Shown here: positions 1 through 6,974 of the stretch, piece after piece
Layout: each line of letters begins with the position of its first letter
Numbering within the stretch: the first letter of the stretch is position 1
NCBI RefSeq assembly: GCF_020217025.1
Contig: NZ_JAIWOF010000134.1
Coordinates: forward strand, 1-10,000
Direction: 5' to 3'
Source: Flavobacterium sp.
GTDB lineage: Bacteria > Bacteroidota > Bacteroidia > Flavobacteriales > Flavobacteriaceae
DNA: 10,000 nucleotides
The notes under the pieces: generated by a model
Told to the model about the DNA's origin: nothing
What the model saw: the letters and a program-made list of their open reading frames with translations, nothing else
The model's database searches: none
Translations under genes and position numbers: made by a program

Positions 1-369
1 AGGAGCAGGCTCAGAAGTGTAAGCTATAATATTGTCAATATCCTCATTTGACAATTGTGGAAATGCTGTCATTGGAACTTTATTGTTCTCTTCAAAAACT
101 TTTACAGCTTTTGCATCTCCTGACTTGATTAATTCTCCACTATTCTTTACCCACTTATACAACCATTCTTTGTCATACTTAGCCTCAACTCCACGAAGTG
201 CTGGACCCGTAGCTTTTGCATCTAATTTATGACATGCTGCACAATTGGTATTAAATAATTCCTTACCCTTTGCCGCATCCTGAGAGAATGCAGATAAAGA
301 AGTTACTAGCACGAATGCTACACTGAAGAAAATCTTTGAAAACGATTTATGGTTACCCACCTTTTTCAT
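1..369 (-). CDS. Secreted class I c-type cytochrome, C-terminus cut by window edge (probable ACIII cytochrome subunit)
   Basis: The reverse strand reads from ATG at 369 through 123 codons without a stop, so the gene runs off the left edge. The product starts with a Sec signal peptide: basic residues up to about Lys12, a hydrophobic stretch at about 13-27, then SQDAAKG, the likely mature start. A monoheme cytochrome c domain follows, with the CAACH heme-binding motif at Cys43-His47, a TGPALRG segment at 54-60 and a probable axial ligand Met100 in VPMTAF. The visible end, SEPAP at 119-123, looks like a Pro/Ala linker leading to a further domain. From memory, flavobacteria place the alternative complex III (quinol:cytochrome c oxidoreductase) locus next to infB, with a heme protein first. 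Assignment as ActA or a separate act-locus cytochrome is therefore an inference, and the downstream genes lie outside the window. It acts in the periplasmic electron transfer chain. The heme domain itself is certain. Confidence 0.9.
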   Translation of the reverse strand, partial: MKKVGNHKSFSKIFFSVAFVLVTSLSAFSQDAAKGKELFNTNCAACHKLDAKATGPALRGVEAKYDKEWLYKWVKNSGELIKSGDAKAVKVFEENNKVPMTAFPQLSNEDIDNIIAYTSEPAP

Positions 370-395
370 ATTTAAAATGATTATCGACTTAATTT

Positions 396-425
396 GGTAT
401 ACTTTTAGATATACCTTATCTAAAA
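396..425 (-). other. Overlapping inverted repeats in the presumed leader of the cytochrome gene
   Basis: TTTTAGATA at 403-411 and TATCTAAAA at 417-425 form a perfect 9-bp stem with a 5-nt loop. GGTATA at 396-401 and TATACC at 410-415 form a second 6-bp stem that shares bases with the first, so the two cannot form together as simple hairpins. Both lie between the candidate cytochrome promoter near 454-461 and its start codon at 369. In the minus-strand transcript the loop of the larger stem (AGGTA) is complementary to the downstream TACC, so a pseudoknot is also possible. The stems are AT-rich and could be chance. Confidence 0.3.
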
Positions 426-453
426 ACAACACGTTATTTTTTCAAAACTCCGA

Positions 454-461
454 CAAAAATA
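454..461 (-). promoter_or_regulatory. Candidate -7 box for the cytochrome gene
   Basis: On the minus strand this reads TATTTTTG, which fits the Bacteroidota -7 consensus TAnnTTTG. It would place the transcript start near 447 and leave a leader of about 80 nt before the ATG at 369. No good TTTG -33 element is seen at the expected distance (481-484 reads TTTT on the minus strand), so support is moderate at best in such AT-rich DNA. Confidence 0.35.
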
Positions 462-559
462 CAATATTCGAACTATTATTAAAACCTTAATTTTATCTTA
501 AAATGTAATTTATATTTGTTCTAAATAATATTCAGGTGTCCGATTCTCGTCTTAAATTG

Positions 560-567
560 TATTTTTG
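560..567 (+). promoter_or_regulatory. Candidate -7 box for the SPOR-domain gene
   Basis: TATTTTTG fits the Bacteroidota TAnnTTTG box and lies 18 bp before the ATG at 586, giving a very short leader of roughly 12 nt. A second match, TATATTTG, lies at 511-518 and would give a longer leader. Neither has a clear TTTG element 19 bp upstream, so the choice between them is open. Confidence 0.35.
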
Positions 568-585
568 TATTAAAATCATTTGTAT

Positions 586-975
586 ATGAAAAACTTATCA
601 AAACATAACTTATTGTACTTCTTTATTCTATCATCTCATTTCTGTTTTAGATCTAATGCACAAGATGGGAAAACCAATATCTCTGTGGATCCAAAAATTG
701 ACCAATTGTTAAAAGAAAAAAGAAAACTAAACACTGGTTTATTTTTAAATGAAGGTTATAAAATTCAAATTTTTTATGGAAACAGCGAGGAATCCAAAAA
801 GAAATTACAAGAATTTAAAAAGGAATTTAAAGATCTTGACGGAACTATTATTTTCAACAGCCCCAACTATAAAGTATGGATTGGAAATTTCAAAACAAGA
901 ATTGAAGTTGAACGCGCAATGGTAGATATTAAGAAAAAATATCCAACAGCTTTAATCATCAAACCTTCGAATTAA
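586..975 (+). CDS. Small secreted SPOR-domain protein
   Basis: The product is 129 residues. It starts with a signal peptide: a short basic N-terminus, a hydrophobic core at about residues 9-19, and probable cleavage near SNA-Q at 23-26. Cys20 is not in a convincing lipobox, so a soluble periplasmic protein is more likely than a lipoprotein. Residues about 57-127 form a SPOR domain, beginning GYKIQIFYGNS and continuing through NYKVWIGNFKTRIEVERAM to a final TALIIKPS strand. SPOR domains bind glycan strands stripped of stem peptides at division septa, so a periplasmic cell-wall or division role is likely but unproven; there is no other domain. I chose ATG 586 rather than the in-frame TTG at 580, which would overrun any reasonable leader. 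The gene is divergent from the cytochrome and convergent with infB. Confidence 0.85.
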   Translation: MKNLSKHNLLYFFILSSHFCFRSNAQDGKTNISVDPKIDQLLKEKRKLNTGLFLNEGYKIQIFYGNSEESKKKLQEFKKEFKDLDGTIIFNSPNYKVWIGNFKTRIEVERAMVDIKKKYPTALIIKPSN

Positions 976-989
976 AAATAGATAAAAAC

Positions 990-1020
990 AAAAAAGCCAT
1001 TCAAATGAATGGCTTTTTTT
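990..1020. terminator. Bidirectional intrinsic terminator between the SPOR gene and infB
   Basis: GCCATTC at 996-1002 pairs with GAATGGC at 1007-1013 around an AAAT loop. A run of A precedes the stem and seven T follow it, which also pair and extend the stem. It lies between the convergent stop codons at 975 and 1037 and can end transcription from both sides. Confidence 0.9.
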
Positions 1021-1036
1021 ATTGTTTGTAACTGAA

Positions 1037-3862
1037 TTATTTCAATTTTTTCTTCACTTCAACTTCATGGAATCCTTCGATTAAATCGTACTCACGAATA
1101 TCGTTGTAATTCTTAATCTGCATACCACAATCATATCCTTTAGAAACTTCTTTAACGTCGTCTTTAAAACGTTTTAAAGTTGCTAATTCACCTGTGTAAA
1201 TTACGACACCTTCTCTAATTAAACGTATTTTAGAGTTTCTGAAGATTTTACCATCGGTAATCATACATCCTGCAATAGTTCCCACTTTAGATACTTTGAA
1301 AATCTCTCTAATTTCTGCTGTACCTGTAATCTCTTCTTTCATTTCTGGAGACAACATTCCTTCCATTGCGTCTTTCAAGTCATCAATTGCGTCGTAAATA
1401 ATAGAATAGTTACGGATATCGATTTCTTCTTTTTCAGCTAATTGTTTTGCATTTCCTTGAGGACGAACATTAAATCCGATAATAATCGCATCAGAAGCAG
1501 AAGCTAACAATACATCAGATTCTGTAATTGCTCCAACTCCTTTATGAATAATGTTGATTTGAATTTCTTCTGTAGATAATTTAGAGAATGAATCCGATAA
1601 TGCTTCAACAGAACCATCCACGTCTCCTTTAAGGATAATATTCAATTCTTTAAATTGTCCTAATGCAATACGACGACCAATTTCGGCAAGCGTAATGTGT
1701 TTTTGTGTACGAACTGATTGCTCACGTTGTAATTGTGTACGTTTTGATGCAATTTGTTTTGCTTCTCTTTCGTCTTCGTAAACATTAAATTTATCACCCG
1801 CAGTTGGCGCACCATCTAAACCTAATACAGACACTGGAGTTGATGGACCTGCTTCTTTGATTTGGTGCCCTCTTTCGTCAAACATGGCTCTAATTTTACC
1901 ATGGTTCTTTCCAGCCAACACATAATCTCCAATGCGAAGTGTTCCTGCTTGTACTAAAATAGTAGAAACATATCCTTTTCCTTTATCTAACTGAGCTTCA
2001 ACAACTGTTCCAAGCGCAGGTTTTTTTGGATTTGCAGTAAGTTCTAAAACTTCTGCTTCCAATAATACTTTTTCTAATAATTCAGAAACTCCTGTTCCTT
2101 GTTTAGCCGAAATATCGTGTGATTGGTATTTTCCACCCCAATCTTCAACTAATAAATTCATTCCAGCTAATTGCTCTTTAATTTTTTCTGGATTAGCCGC
2201 TGGCTTATCTACCTTATTAATAGCAAAAATCATAGGAACACCAGCCGCTTGTGCGTGACTGATTGCTTCTTTTGTTTGTGGCATGATATCATCATCCGCA
2301 GCAATTACGATAATAGCGATATCGGTAACTTGAGCTCCACGTGCACGCATCGCGGTAAACGCCTCGTGACCTGGTGTATCTAAGAATGTGATTTTTTCGC
2401 CATTTTCTAAAATTACCCCATATGCTCCAATGTGCTGAGTAATTCCTCCTGATTCACCCGCAATAACGTTTGCTTTACGAATGTAATCTAGTAAAGAGGT
2501 TTTACCATGGTCAACGTGACCCATTACAGTAACAATTGGTGCTCTATGAACTAAATCTTCTGGATTGTCTTGAACTACTTCTGCAGCTTCTTCAATATCT
2601 GTTGTAATGAATTCCACTTCGTATCCAAACTCATCAGCCACAATAGATAATGTTTCCGCATCTAAACGTTGGTTCATCGTAACCATAATTCCAAGCGACA
2701 TACACGTTCCGATTACTTTTGTAATTGGCACGTCCATTAAAGATGCAATTTCACCAACCGTAACAAATTCTGTTACTTTTAATATTTTACTTCCTTCTTC
2801 TTGTGCTTGCAATTCATCATCAACACGTTGACGGTGTGAATCTCTTTTATCTCTACGGTACTTAGCCGATTTTGATTTATTTCCTTTACCTTGTAATCTC
2901 TCAAGAGTTTCTTTAATTTGGTTTTTAACATCTTCTTCAGAAGGCTCTACCTTTTGAATAATTGGTTTTTTACCTTTATTAAAACCTCCTGCTCCATTAC
3001 CTTTTACAAACTCTTTTTTAGGACCACCCGCATTATTATTAGCCCCAGGAGCTCCAGGCGTACCTGGTTTAACAATACGCTTACGTTTGTTTTTATTGTT
3101 GTTAGCAGCATTCGCTCCACCTGCATTTGGTGCTTGAGGAGTTCCTGGCTTTTTAAAATCTTTTTTAGGATCTTCTTTTTTCTTTTTCGGCTTATCAAAC
3201 TGAGACAAATCAATTTTTTGACCCGTGAAAGTAGCACCTGATAACTTTTGATATTGTGTTTCAATTTTTACTTCGCCAACATCTTCAGAAGGAGTTTCTA
3301 CTTTTGACTCGACATCTTTAGTAGGCTTAACAACTTCAACGTTTTTAACAACTGGCAACTCTTCCTTAACTTCCGTTTTAACTGGTTCTGAAACTTTTGT
3401 TTCAACAGGCTTAACTTCAGCAACTACAGGTTTTTCCTCTGATACAATAACAGGTTTTTCTTCAGAAACTGGTTTTTCAGACTTAACTTCTTGTTTTTTA
3501 GGATCTAAATCGATTTTACCAACTGCTTTAGGAGCAGATAAAACTGCCTTTGCCTTGATAATCTCTTGTCTTTGACGCTCTTCTTCCTGCAAACGTTTCG
3601 CCTCTTGTTCTTTTTCAAGTTCACGTTTTAGTGCCTCTTTCTCTTTTCTCTTTTCTTCACTCACTTCAAGAGAGGCAACCTTATTCCCTTTGTCAGCAGA
3701 AAATTGACCACATAAGACTTGATATTCCTCTTGAGATATTTTAGCATTTGGACTTGACTCAATTTCATGACCCTTTTCTTTAAGAAAATCCACAGCTCTA
3801 TCAAGAGAAATATTTAACTCCCTTAAAATTTTGTTTATTCTTATTACTCTTTCTTCAGACAT
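1037..3862 (-). CDS. infB: Translation initiation factor IF-2
   Basis: This 941-residue GTPase brings initiator fMet-tRNA to the 30S subunit and promotes 50S joining in the cytoplasm. An IF2_N helical domain occupies about residues 1-55. A charged, probably helical stretch follows (66-105), then Lys/Pro/Val/Glu repeats (128-190), then a Lys/Gly/Asn/Pro low-complexity segment (225-300) and a second IF2_N-like domain (about 358-418). The GTPase core shows G1 GHVDHGKT at 448-455, G3 DTPGHE at 495-500, G4 NKVD at 549-552 and G5 SAK at 585-587. Domains II-IV run to the C-terminus, including the domain IV signature around [16 protein letters not shown]. The total is longer than E. coli IF-2 because of the N-terminal linker, as is common in Bacteroidota. 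The start is supported by AAAAAGG about 4 nt before the ATG. It is the last gene of rimP-nusA-infB, 48 bp after nusA, and ends at a bidirectional terminator. Confidence 0.98.
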   Translation of the reverse strand: MSEERVIRINKILRELNISLDRAVDFLKEKGHEIESSPNAKISQEEYQVLCGQFSADKGNKVASLEVSEEKRKEKEALKRELEKEQEAKRLQEEERQRQEIIKAKAVLSAPKAVGKIDLDPKKQEVKSEKPVSEEKPVIVSEEKPVVAEVKPVETKVSEPVKTEVKEELPVVKNVEVVKPTKDVESKVETPSEDVGEVKIETQYQKLSGATFTGQKIDLSQFDKPKKKKEDPKKDFKKPGTPQAPNAGGANAANNNKNKRKRIVKPGTPGAPGANNNAGGPKKEFVKGNGAGGFNKGKKPIIQKVEPSEEDVKNQIKETLERLQGKGNKSKSAKYRRDKRDSHRQRVDDELQAQEEGSKILKVTEFVTVGEIASLMDVPITKVIGTCMSLGIMVTMNQRLDAETLSIVADEFGYEVEFITTDIEEAAEVVQDNPEDLVHRAPIVTVMGHVDHGKTSLLDYIRKANVIAGESGGITQHIGAYGVILENGEKITFLDTPGHEAFTAMRARGAQVTDIAIIVIAADDDIMPQTKEAISHAQAAGVPMIFAINKVDKPAANPEKIKEQLAGMNLLVEDWGGKYQSHDISAKQGTGVSELLEKVLLEAEVLELTANPKKPALGTVVEAQLDKGKGYVSTILVQAGTLRIGDYVLAGKNHGKIRAMFDERGHQIKEAGPSTPVSVLGLDGAPTAGDKFNVYEDEREAKQIASKRTQLQREQSVRTQKHITLAEIGRRIALGQFKELNIILKGDVDGSVEALSDSFSKLSTEEIQINIIHKGVGAITESDVLLASASDAIIIGFNVRPQGNAKQLAEKEEIDIRNYSIIYDAIDDLKDAMEGMLSPEMKEEITGTAEIREIFKVSKVGTIAGCMITDGKIFRNSKIRLIREGVVIYTGELATLKRFKDDVKEVSKGYDCGMQIKNYNDIREYDLIEGFHEVEVKKKLK

Positions 3863-3910
3863 ATAACCTTTTTAAAATTCTATTATGTTGTGTGTTGTTT
3901 GGTTAAAGAA

Positions 3911-5152
3911 TTATCCTTCTAATTCTTCTTTTAATATATTAATTACATCTAAAATAGTTTCCTCTTCAAGATCTGTTCTTCTTACCAAGTCAGCAACATC
4001 TTGATTTAATACGCTTCTAGCTGTATCTAAACCGATTTTTTCAAATTCTTCAATTACCCAAGCTTCGATTTCGTCAGAGAACTCTCTTAATTCTACATCA
4101 TCTTCTTCTTGTGCAACGCCTTCTCTTATAACATCAATTTCATAACCAGTTAATAAACTTGCTAATTTAATGTTATTTCCTCCTCTACCAATAGCCTTAG
4201 AAACTTCTTCAATTTTTAAGAATACTTCCGCTGTTTTAGCTTCTTCGTTAATTTTAACTGTAGAAACTTTTGCCGGACTCAATGCTCTTGTAATATATAA
4301 CTGAGCATTCGTTGTATAATTAATTACATCGATATTTTCATTTCCTAATTCACGAACAATTCCATGAATACGAGAACCTTTCATTCCTACACAAGCTCCA
4401 ACAGGGTCAATTCTATCATCATAAGAATCTACAGCTACTTTTGCCTTTTCACCAGGAATACGAACTACTTTTTTGATTGTAATTAAACCATCAAATACTT
4501 CAGGAATTTCTTGTTCGAATAATTTCTCAAGGAATTCAGGAGCAGTTCTTGACATGATGATTTGAGGTTTGTTACCTTTCAATTCTACACTTTCAATAAC
4601 CCCTCTTACATTATCTCCTTTTTTGAAATAGTCGTTAGGAATTTGTTTTTCTTTTGGTAAAACAATTTCATTTCCTTCATCATCCATCAAAATTACAGCT
4701 TTTGGACGAACATGATGCACTTCTGCCGTATAAATATCACCAATTAAATCTTTAAATTGTTTATAAAGATTTGTATTATCGTGTTCATGAATCTTAGAAA
4801 TCAAATTTTGACGCAAAGCCAAAATAGCTCTTCTTCCTAATTGAATTAATTTTACTTCTTCAGAAACATCCTCACCTACTTCAAAATCAGGCTCAATTCT
4901 TCTTGCTTCAGACAAAGAAATTTCAGAATTTGGATCTTCAACCTCACCATCTTCTACCACAACACGATTTCTCCAAATCTCCATATCTCCTTTATCTGGA
5001 TTAATGATGATATCGAAGTTATCGTCTGATCCGTATTTCTTTTTCAATGCATTTCTAAATACATCCTCTAAAATTGCCATTAGTGTAACTCTATCAATGA
5101 GTTTATCGTCTTTAAATTCTGAAAACGATTCGATTAATGCAATATTCTCCAT
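3911..5152 (-). CDS. nusA: Transcription termination/antitermination factor NusA
   Basis: NusA binds RNA polymerase and nascent RNA, promoting pausing and hairpin folding at intrinsic terminators and taking part in antitermination complexes. The 413-residue product has the N-terminal polymerase-binding domain (about 1-128), an S1 domain (about 135-202) and two KH domains, with GMKG at 256-259 and GRGG at 322-325. The C-terminal 60 residues are acidic and helical (helix-hairpin-helix-like, around 370-410). The two full acidic repeats of E. coli NusA (495 residues) are absent, which is usual outside Proteobacteria. The ATG at 5152 follows a weak purine stretch, AAAGAG. The gene lies 13 bp after rimP and 48 bp before infB, in the widely conserved order. 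If the rimP leader hairpin acts as an attenuator, NusA may regulate its own operon. Confidence 0.97.
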   Translation of the reverse strand: MENIALIESFSEFKDDKLIDRVTLMAILEDVFRNALKKKYGSDDNFDIIINPDKGDMEIWRNRVVVEDGEVEDPNSEISLSEARRIEPDFEVGEDVSEEVKLIQLGRRAILALRQNLISKIHEHDNTNLYKQFKDLIGDIYTAEVHHVRPKAVILMDDEGNEIVLPKEKQIPNDYFKKGDNVRGVIESVELKGNKPQIIMSRTAPEFLEKLFEQEIPEVFDGLITIKKVVRIPGEKAKVAVDSYDDRIDPVGACVGMKGSRIHGIVRELGNENIDVINYTTNAQLYITRALSPAKVSTVKINEEAKTAEVFLKIEEVSKAIGRGGNNIKLASLLTGYEIDVIREGVAQEEDDVELREFSDEIEAWVIEEFEKIGLDTARSVLNQDVADLVRRTDLEEETILDVINILKEELEG

Positions 5153-5165
5153 GTCAACTCTTTAT

Positions 5166-5633
5166 TTAAAATGATATTATAACAATTGCTTCTTTTATAT
5201 TCTCATAAGGAATTTCCAGTTTTTTATCTACTGTCTCTTTTCCTTTACCTATTTTTTTTGGCTCACGTGCTTGCCACTCTAAAGTTATTTTTTCATCATC
5301 AGCCAACGTTAATTTAGCCTCAACTTCTTCTGATGTAATAGTTTTAACTTTTAGAGTTCTACCAATATTTTTCTTATATTGCCTTACTAATTTCAACGGG
5401 CTTGAAACACCCGCAGAAGCTACTTCCAATGAAAAATCTTGCTCTTCTCTATCTAAATTATTCTCAACCGCTCTACTTACATCGATACAATCTTGCAAAT
5501 TTACACCAAAATCACCATCTAAAATAACACTAATTTTATTAGCGTCATTTATAGTCATGTCAATCAAAAAAAGATGATTACGCTCAGCTAAAGCTACATC
5601 TAACACTTCTTGAACTTTATTTTTAAATGTCAT
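5166..5633 (-). CDS. rimP: Ribosome maturation factor RimP
   Basis: RimP assists late assembly of the 30S subunit in the cytoplasm. With the start at ATG 5633 the protein has 155 residues, the usual family size. The N-terminal alpha/beta domain spans about 1-82 and includes [19 protein letters not shown] and the family signature [12 protein letters not shown] at 69-80. The C-terminal Sm-like beta-barrel domain starts around the KNIGRTLKV segment and ends with IVIISF. The frame stays open upstream to 5771, and another ATG lies at 5669. That longer form would translate the leader hairpin as [11 protein letters not shown], which is not conserved RimP sequence, so the inner start (MTFKNK) is preferred. 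rimP is the first gene of rimP-nusA-infB, with a candidate -7 box and attenuator-like hairpin just upstream, and is divergent from the universal stress protein gene. Confidence 0.94.
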   Translation of the reverse strand: MTFKNKVQEVLDVALAERNHLFLIDMTINDANKISVILDGDFGVNLQDCIDVSRAVENNLDREEQDFSLEVASAGVSSPLKLVRQYKKNIGRTLKVKTITSEEVEAKLTLADDEKITLEWQAREPKKIGKGKETVDKKLEIPYENIKEAIVIISF

Positions 5634-5641
5634 ATTCTTAT

Positions 5642-5667
5642 AAAAAGAGGCACGCTGTGCGTGCCTC
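5642..5667 (-). terminator. Attenuator-like hairpin in the rimP-nusA-infB leader
   Basis: On the minus strand GAGGCACGC (5667-5659) and GCGTGCCTC (5655-5647) form a perfect 9-bp GC-rich stem with an ACA loop, directly followed by five T (5646-5642). This is the form of an intrinsic terminator. It lies downstream of the candidate promoter box at 5695-5702 and 13 nt before the rimP ATG, so it would act within the operon leader: either as a partial terminator, or as a structure limiting ribosome access. No clear competing antiterminator stem is visible in the short leader. Confidence 0.7.
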
Positions 5668-5694
5668 ATAATCCTTAGTCCTTTAATAACGATG

Positions 5695-5702
5695 CAAATA
5701 TA
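5695..5702 (-). promoter_or_regulatory. Candidate -7 box for the rimP-nusA-infB operon
   Basis: The minus strand reads TATATTTG, a match to the Bacteroidota TAnnTTTG consensus, putting the start of transcription near 5688 and giving a leader of about 55 nt that contains the hairpin at 5647-5667. The -33 region on that strand is T-rich (TTTTTTTT) but lacks a perfect TTTG at 19-bp spacing. Confidence 0.5.
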
Positions 5703-5757
5703 CAATTTTTTTTGAATTAAAAAAAAGATTGTCAGTTTGGATATTTTTTGTACTTTT

Positions 5758-5780
5758 ATAGTGTAATTCATTTACACTAT
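5758..5780. promoter_or_regulatory. Inverted repeat, candidate operator upstream of the universal stress protein gene
   Basis: ATAGTGTAA at 5758-5766 is the perfect inverse of TTACACTAT at 5772-5780, separated by TTCAT. The 23-bp palindrome ends 22 bp before the ATG at 5803 and probably overlaps the promoter or start of the transcript; TACTTTTA at 5751-5758 is a weak -7 candidate. Size and symmetry suit a dimeric regulator, but I recognise no known box. It could also act as a hairpin in the mRNA leader. Confidence 0.4.
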
Positions 5781-5802
5781 TAAAATAACCTAAAACAAAC
5801 TT

Positions 5803-6627
5803 ATGAAACGAATTTTAGTACCAACCGATTTTTCAAAACACGCAGAATACGCATTAAAAGTTGCCGCTCAAATTGCCAAAAAAAATAATGGCGAGATTTT
5901 TCTATTACACATGTTGGAATTGCCTACAACTGGAAACGACGCTCTTTCAAGAGCTCACGATATTCCTGAATTAATGTTTTTTAAAAATGCAGCTGTAACA
6001 AAACTAGACGAATTAATGGATGCTGATTATTTAGATGGCGTTAAAATCTCAAGAATTATTCAATTTGAAATGGCTTTCGAAGGAATTATTAAAAACGGAG
6101 AAGCTCACAATGCCGATTTGATTGTTATGGGATCTCATGGAGCAAATGGTTTCCAAGAGATGTTTATCGGATCTAACACAGAAAAAGTAGTAAGAAATTC
6201 TGAGGTTCCAGTACTAGTTATAAAAAGAGAAGAAGACACTTTTAGTGCATCTAAATTTGTTTTTGCTTCTGATTTTTCAGACGAAATAAAAAAACCATTT
6301 GAAAAAGTAGTAGAATTTGCAAACAAATTTGGTTCTCATCTTTATTTAGCAAACATTAACACTCCAAATAATTTTAAATCTACCAAGGTAGCTCAAAAAC
6401 AAATGGACGAATTTATTGCCAACTTTAAAATTGACAACTATTCTACACACATTTACAATGATGTTAATGTTGAAAAAGGTATCTTACATTTTGCAAAAAG
6501 CATTGATGCAGACATTATAGGAATGAGTACACATGGAAGAAAAGGACTATCTCACTTCTTTAATGGAAGCATAAGTGAAGATTTAGTGAACCACGCTAAA
6601 AGACCAGTCATTACTTTCAAAATCTAA
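5803..6627 (+). CDS. Universal stress protein with two tandem Usp domains
   Basis: This 274-residue cytoplasmic protein contains two UspA-type domains, about 1-141 and 150-274. The first has the early Asp9 in ILVPTDFS and a complete nucleotide-binding signature of the G-x2-G-x9-G-S type: Gly110, Gly113, Gly124-Ser125. The second keeps Asp157 in FASDFS and has Ser242-Thr-His-Gly245 then nine residues to Gly255-Ser256, so the first glycine of the signature is replaced by serine. The tandem arrangement probably makes an intramolecular pseudodimer that binds ATP at least in the first half. Usp proteins aid survival under starvation and stress, but the exact function here is unknown. The ATG is preceded by an A-rich sequence with no Shine-Dalgarno. 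The gene stands alone, divergent from rimP, with a palindrome upstream and a strong terminator downstream. Confidence 0.93.
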   Translation: MKRILVPTDFSKHAEYALKVAAQIAKKNNGEIFLLHMLELPTTGNDALSRAHDIPELMFFKNAAVTKLDELMDADYLDGVKISRIIQFEMAFEGIIKNGEAHNADLIVMGSHGANGFQEMFIGSNTEKVVRNSEVPVLVIKREEDTFSASKFVFASDFSDEIKKPFEKVVEFANKFGSHLYLANINTPNNFKSTKVAQKQMDEFIANFKIDNYSTHIYNDVNVEKGILHFAKSIDADIIGMSTHGRKGLSHFFNGSISEDLVNHAKRPVITFKI

Positions 6628-6640
6628 TTTCAAGATTTTT

Positions 6641-6682
6641 ATCATAAAAAAAAGACCACAATTGTGGTCTTTTTTTTATGAT
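6641..6682. terminator. Bidirectional terminator, 42-bp perfect palindrome, after the universal stress gene
   Basis: The segment is ATCAT, eight A, GACCACAA, then TTGTGGTC, eight T, ATGAT: a perfect palindrome over 42 bp. The GC core (6654-6669) with the T run makes a strong intrinsic terminator for the stress protein gene. The symmetric A run lets it also stop minus-strand transcripts that read past the tRNA-Gln terminator. Confidence 0.92.
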
Positions 6683-6707
6683 AACTAATACTATATTAAC
6701 TACTTAT

Positions 6708-6746
6708 AAAAAATAAAAAACTCCGCTTATTTCTAAGCGGAGTTTT
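6708..6746 (-). terminator. Intrinsic terminator of tRNA-Gln
   Basis: CTCCGCTTA at 6721-6729 pairs with TAAGCGGAG at 6734-6742 around a TTTC loop, extended by A/T pairs. On the minus strand the stem is followed by six T, an A and six more T. It begins only a few bases after the 3' end of the tRNA, so it ends the tRNA-Gln transcript. Confidence 0.88.
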
Positions 6747-6747
6747 G

Positions 6748-6818
6748 TTGGCCCACAAGGACTCGAACCTTGAATGACGGTACCAAAAACCGGAGTGTTA
6801 CCATTACACCATGGGCCA
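6748..6818 (-). tRNA. tRNA-Gln (anticodon UUG)
   Basis: The minus strand folds as a complete 71-nt cloverleaf. Acceptor TGGCCCA pairs with TGGGCCA, and the discriminator is A at 6748. The D arm is GTGT/ACAC with an AATGGTA loop. The anticodon loop TTTTGGT carries anticodon TTG at 6786-6784, and the T arm is CAAGG/CCTTG with loop TTCGAGT. This reads glutamine codons CAA (and CAG by wobble). The 3' CCA is not encoded, since ACAA follows, so it must be added after transcription. The outermost anticodon-stem pair 27-43 is a C-U mismatch. The gene is monocistronic, with its own promoter and terminator. Confidence 0.96.
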
Positions 6819-6847
6819 ATACCTAACAACCTTTTCGATTGCGAGTG

Positions 6848-6878
6848 CAAATGTAATGCATATTTTTTATTCTGCAAA
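6848..6878 (-). promoter_or_regulatory. Promoter of tRNA-Gln
   Basis: The minus strand has TTTG at 6878-6875, a 19-bp spacer and TACATTTG at 6855-6848. This matches the Bacteroidota primary sigma consensus TTTG/TAnnTTTG at ideal spacing. The transcript would start near 6842, about 24 nt before the tRNA. It is the best promoter match in the window. Confidence 0.75.
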
Positions 6879-6974
6879 TTTTTCTAAAAAAAATATTAAA
6901 AAAATTATTAAAACGAAATCGTAAACAAAAAAATAGTTTCTTTGTAGGAGAATATAGAAAAATCAAAATACAAT

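Noticed and set aside
32..232. Open frame of 66 codons on the plus strand
   Set aside because: It lies entirely antisense to the cytochrome coding sequence, which has a clear heme motif and signal peptide; the plus-strand translation shows no family features.
580..585. TTG start for the SPOR protein, six bases before the ATG
   Set aside because: It adds only two residues, has no ribosome-binding signal, and ATG 586 directly starts a normal signal peptide.
2171..3264. Several open frames of 70-107 codons on both strands inside infB
   Set aside because: All are out-of-frame shadows of the IF-2 gene, whose GTPase motifs and linker account for the sequence.
3863..3910. A/C-rich repetitive stretch between nusA and infB
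   Set aside because: It is short, with no stem followed by a T run; it looks like simple spacer containing the infB ribosome-binding site.
5634..5771. Longer N-terminus for RimP starting at 5771 or at ATG 5669
   Set aside because: The extension would be translated from the promoter and leader hairpin and does not resemble RimP; the start at 5633 gives the normal family length.
6135..6326. Minus-strand open frame of 63 codons
   Set aside because: It is antisense to the universal stress protein gene and has no support of its own.
6931..6950. Possible promoter or Shine-Dalgarno (TAGTTTCTTTG, TAGGAG) before the GT117 gene
   Set aside because: The -7 match is poor with no -33 partner, and the GGAG lies about 25 nt before the ATG, too far for ribosome binding.
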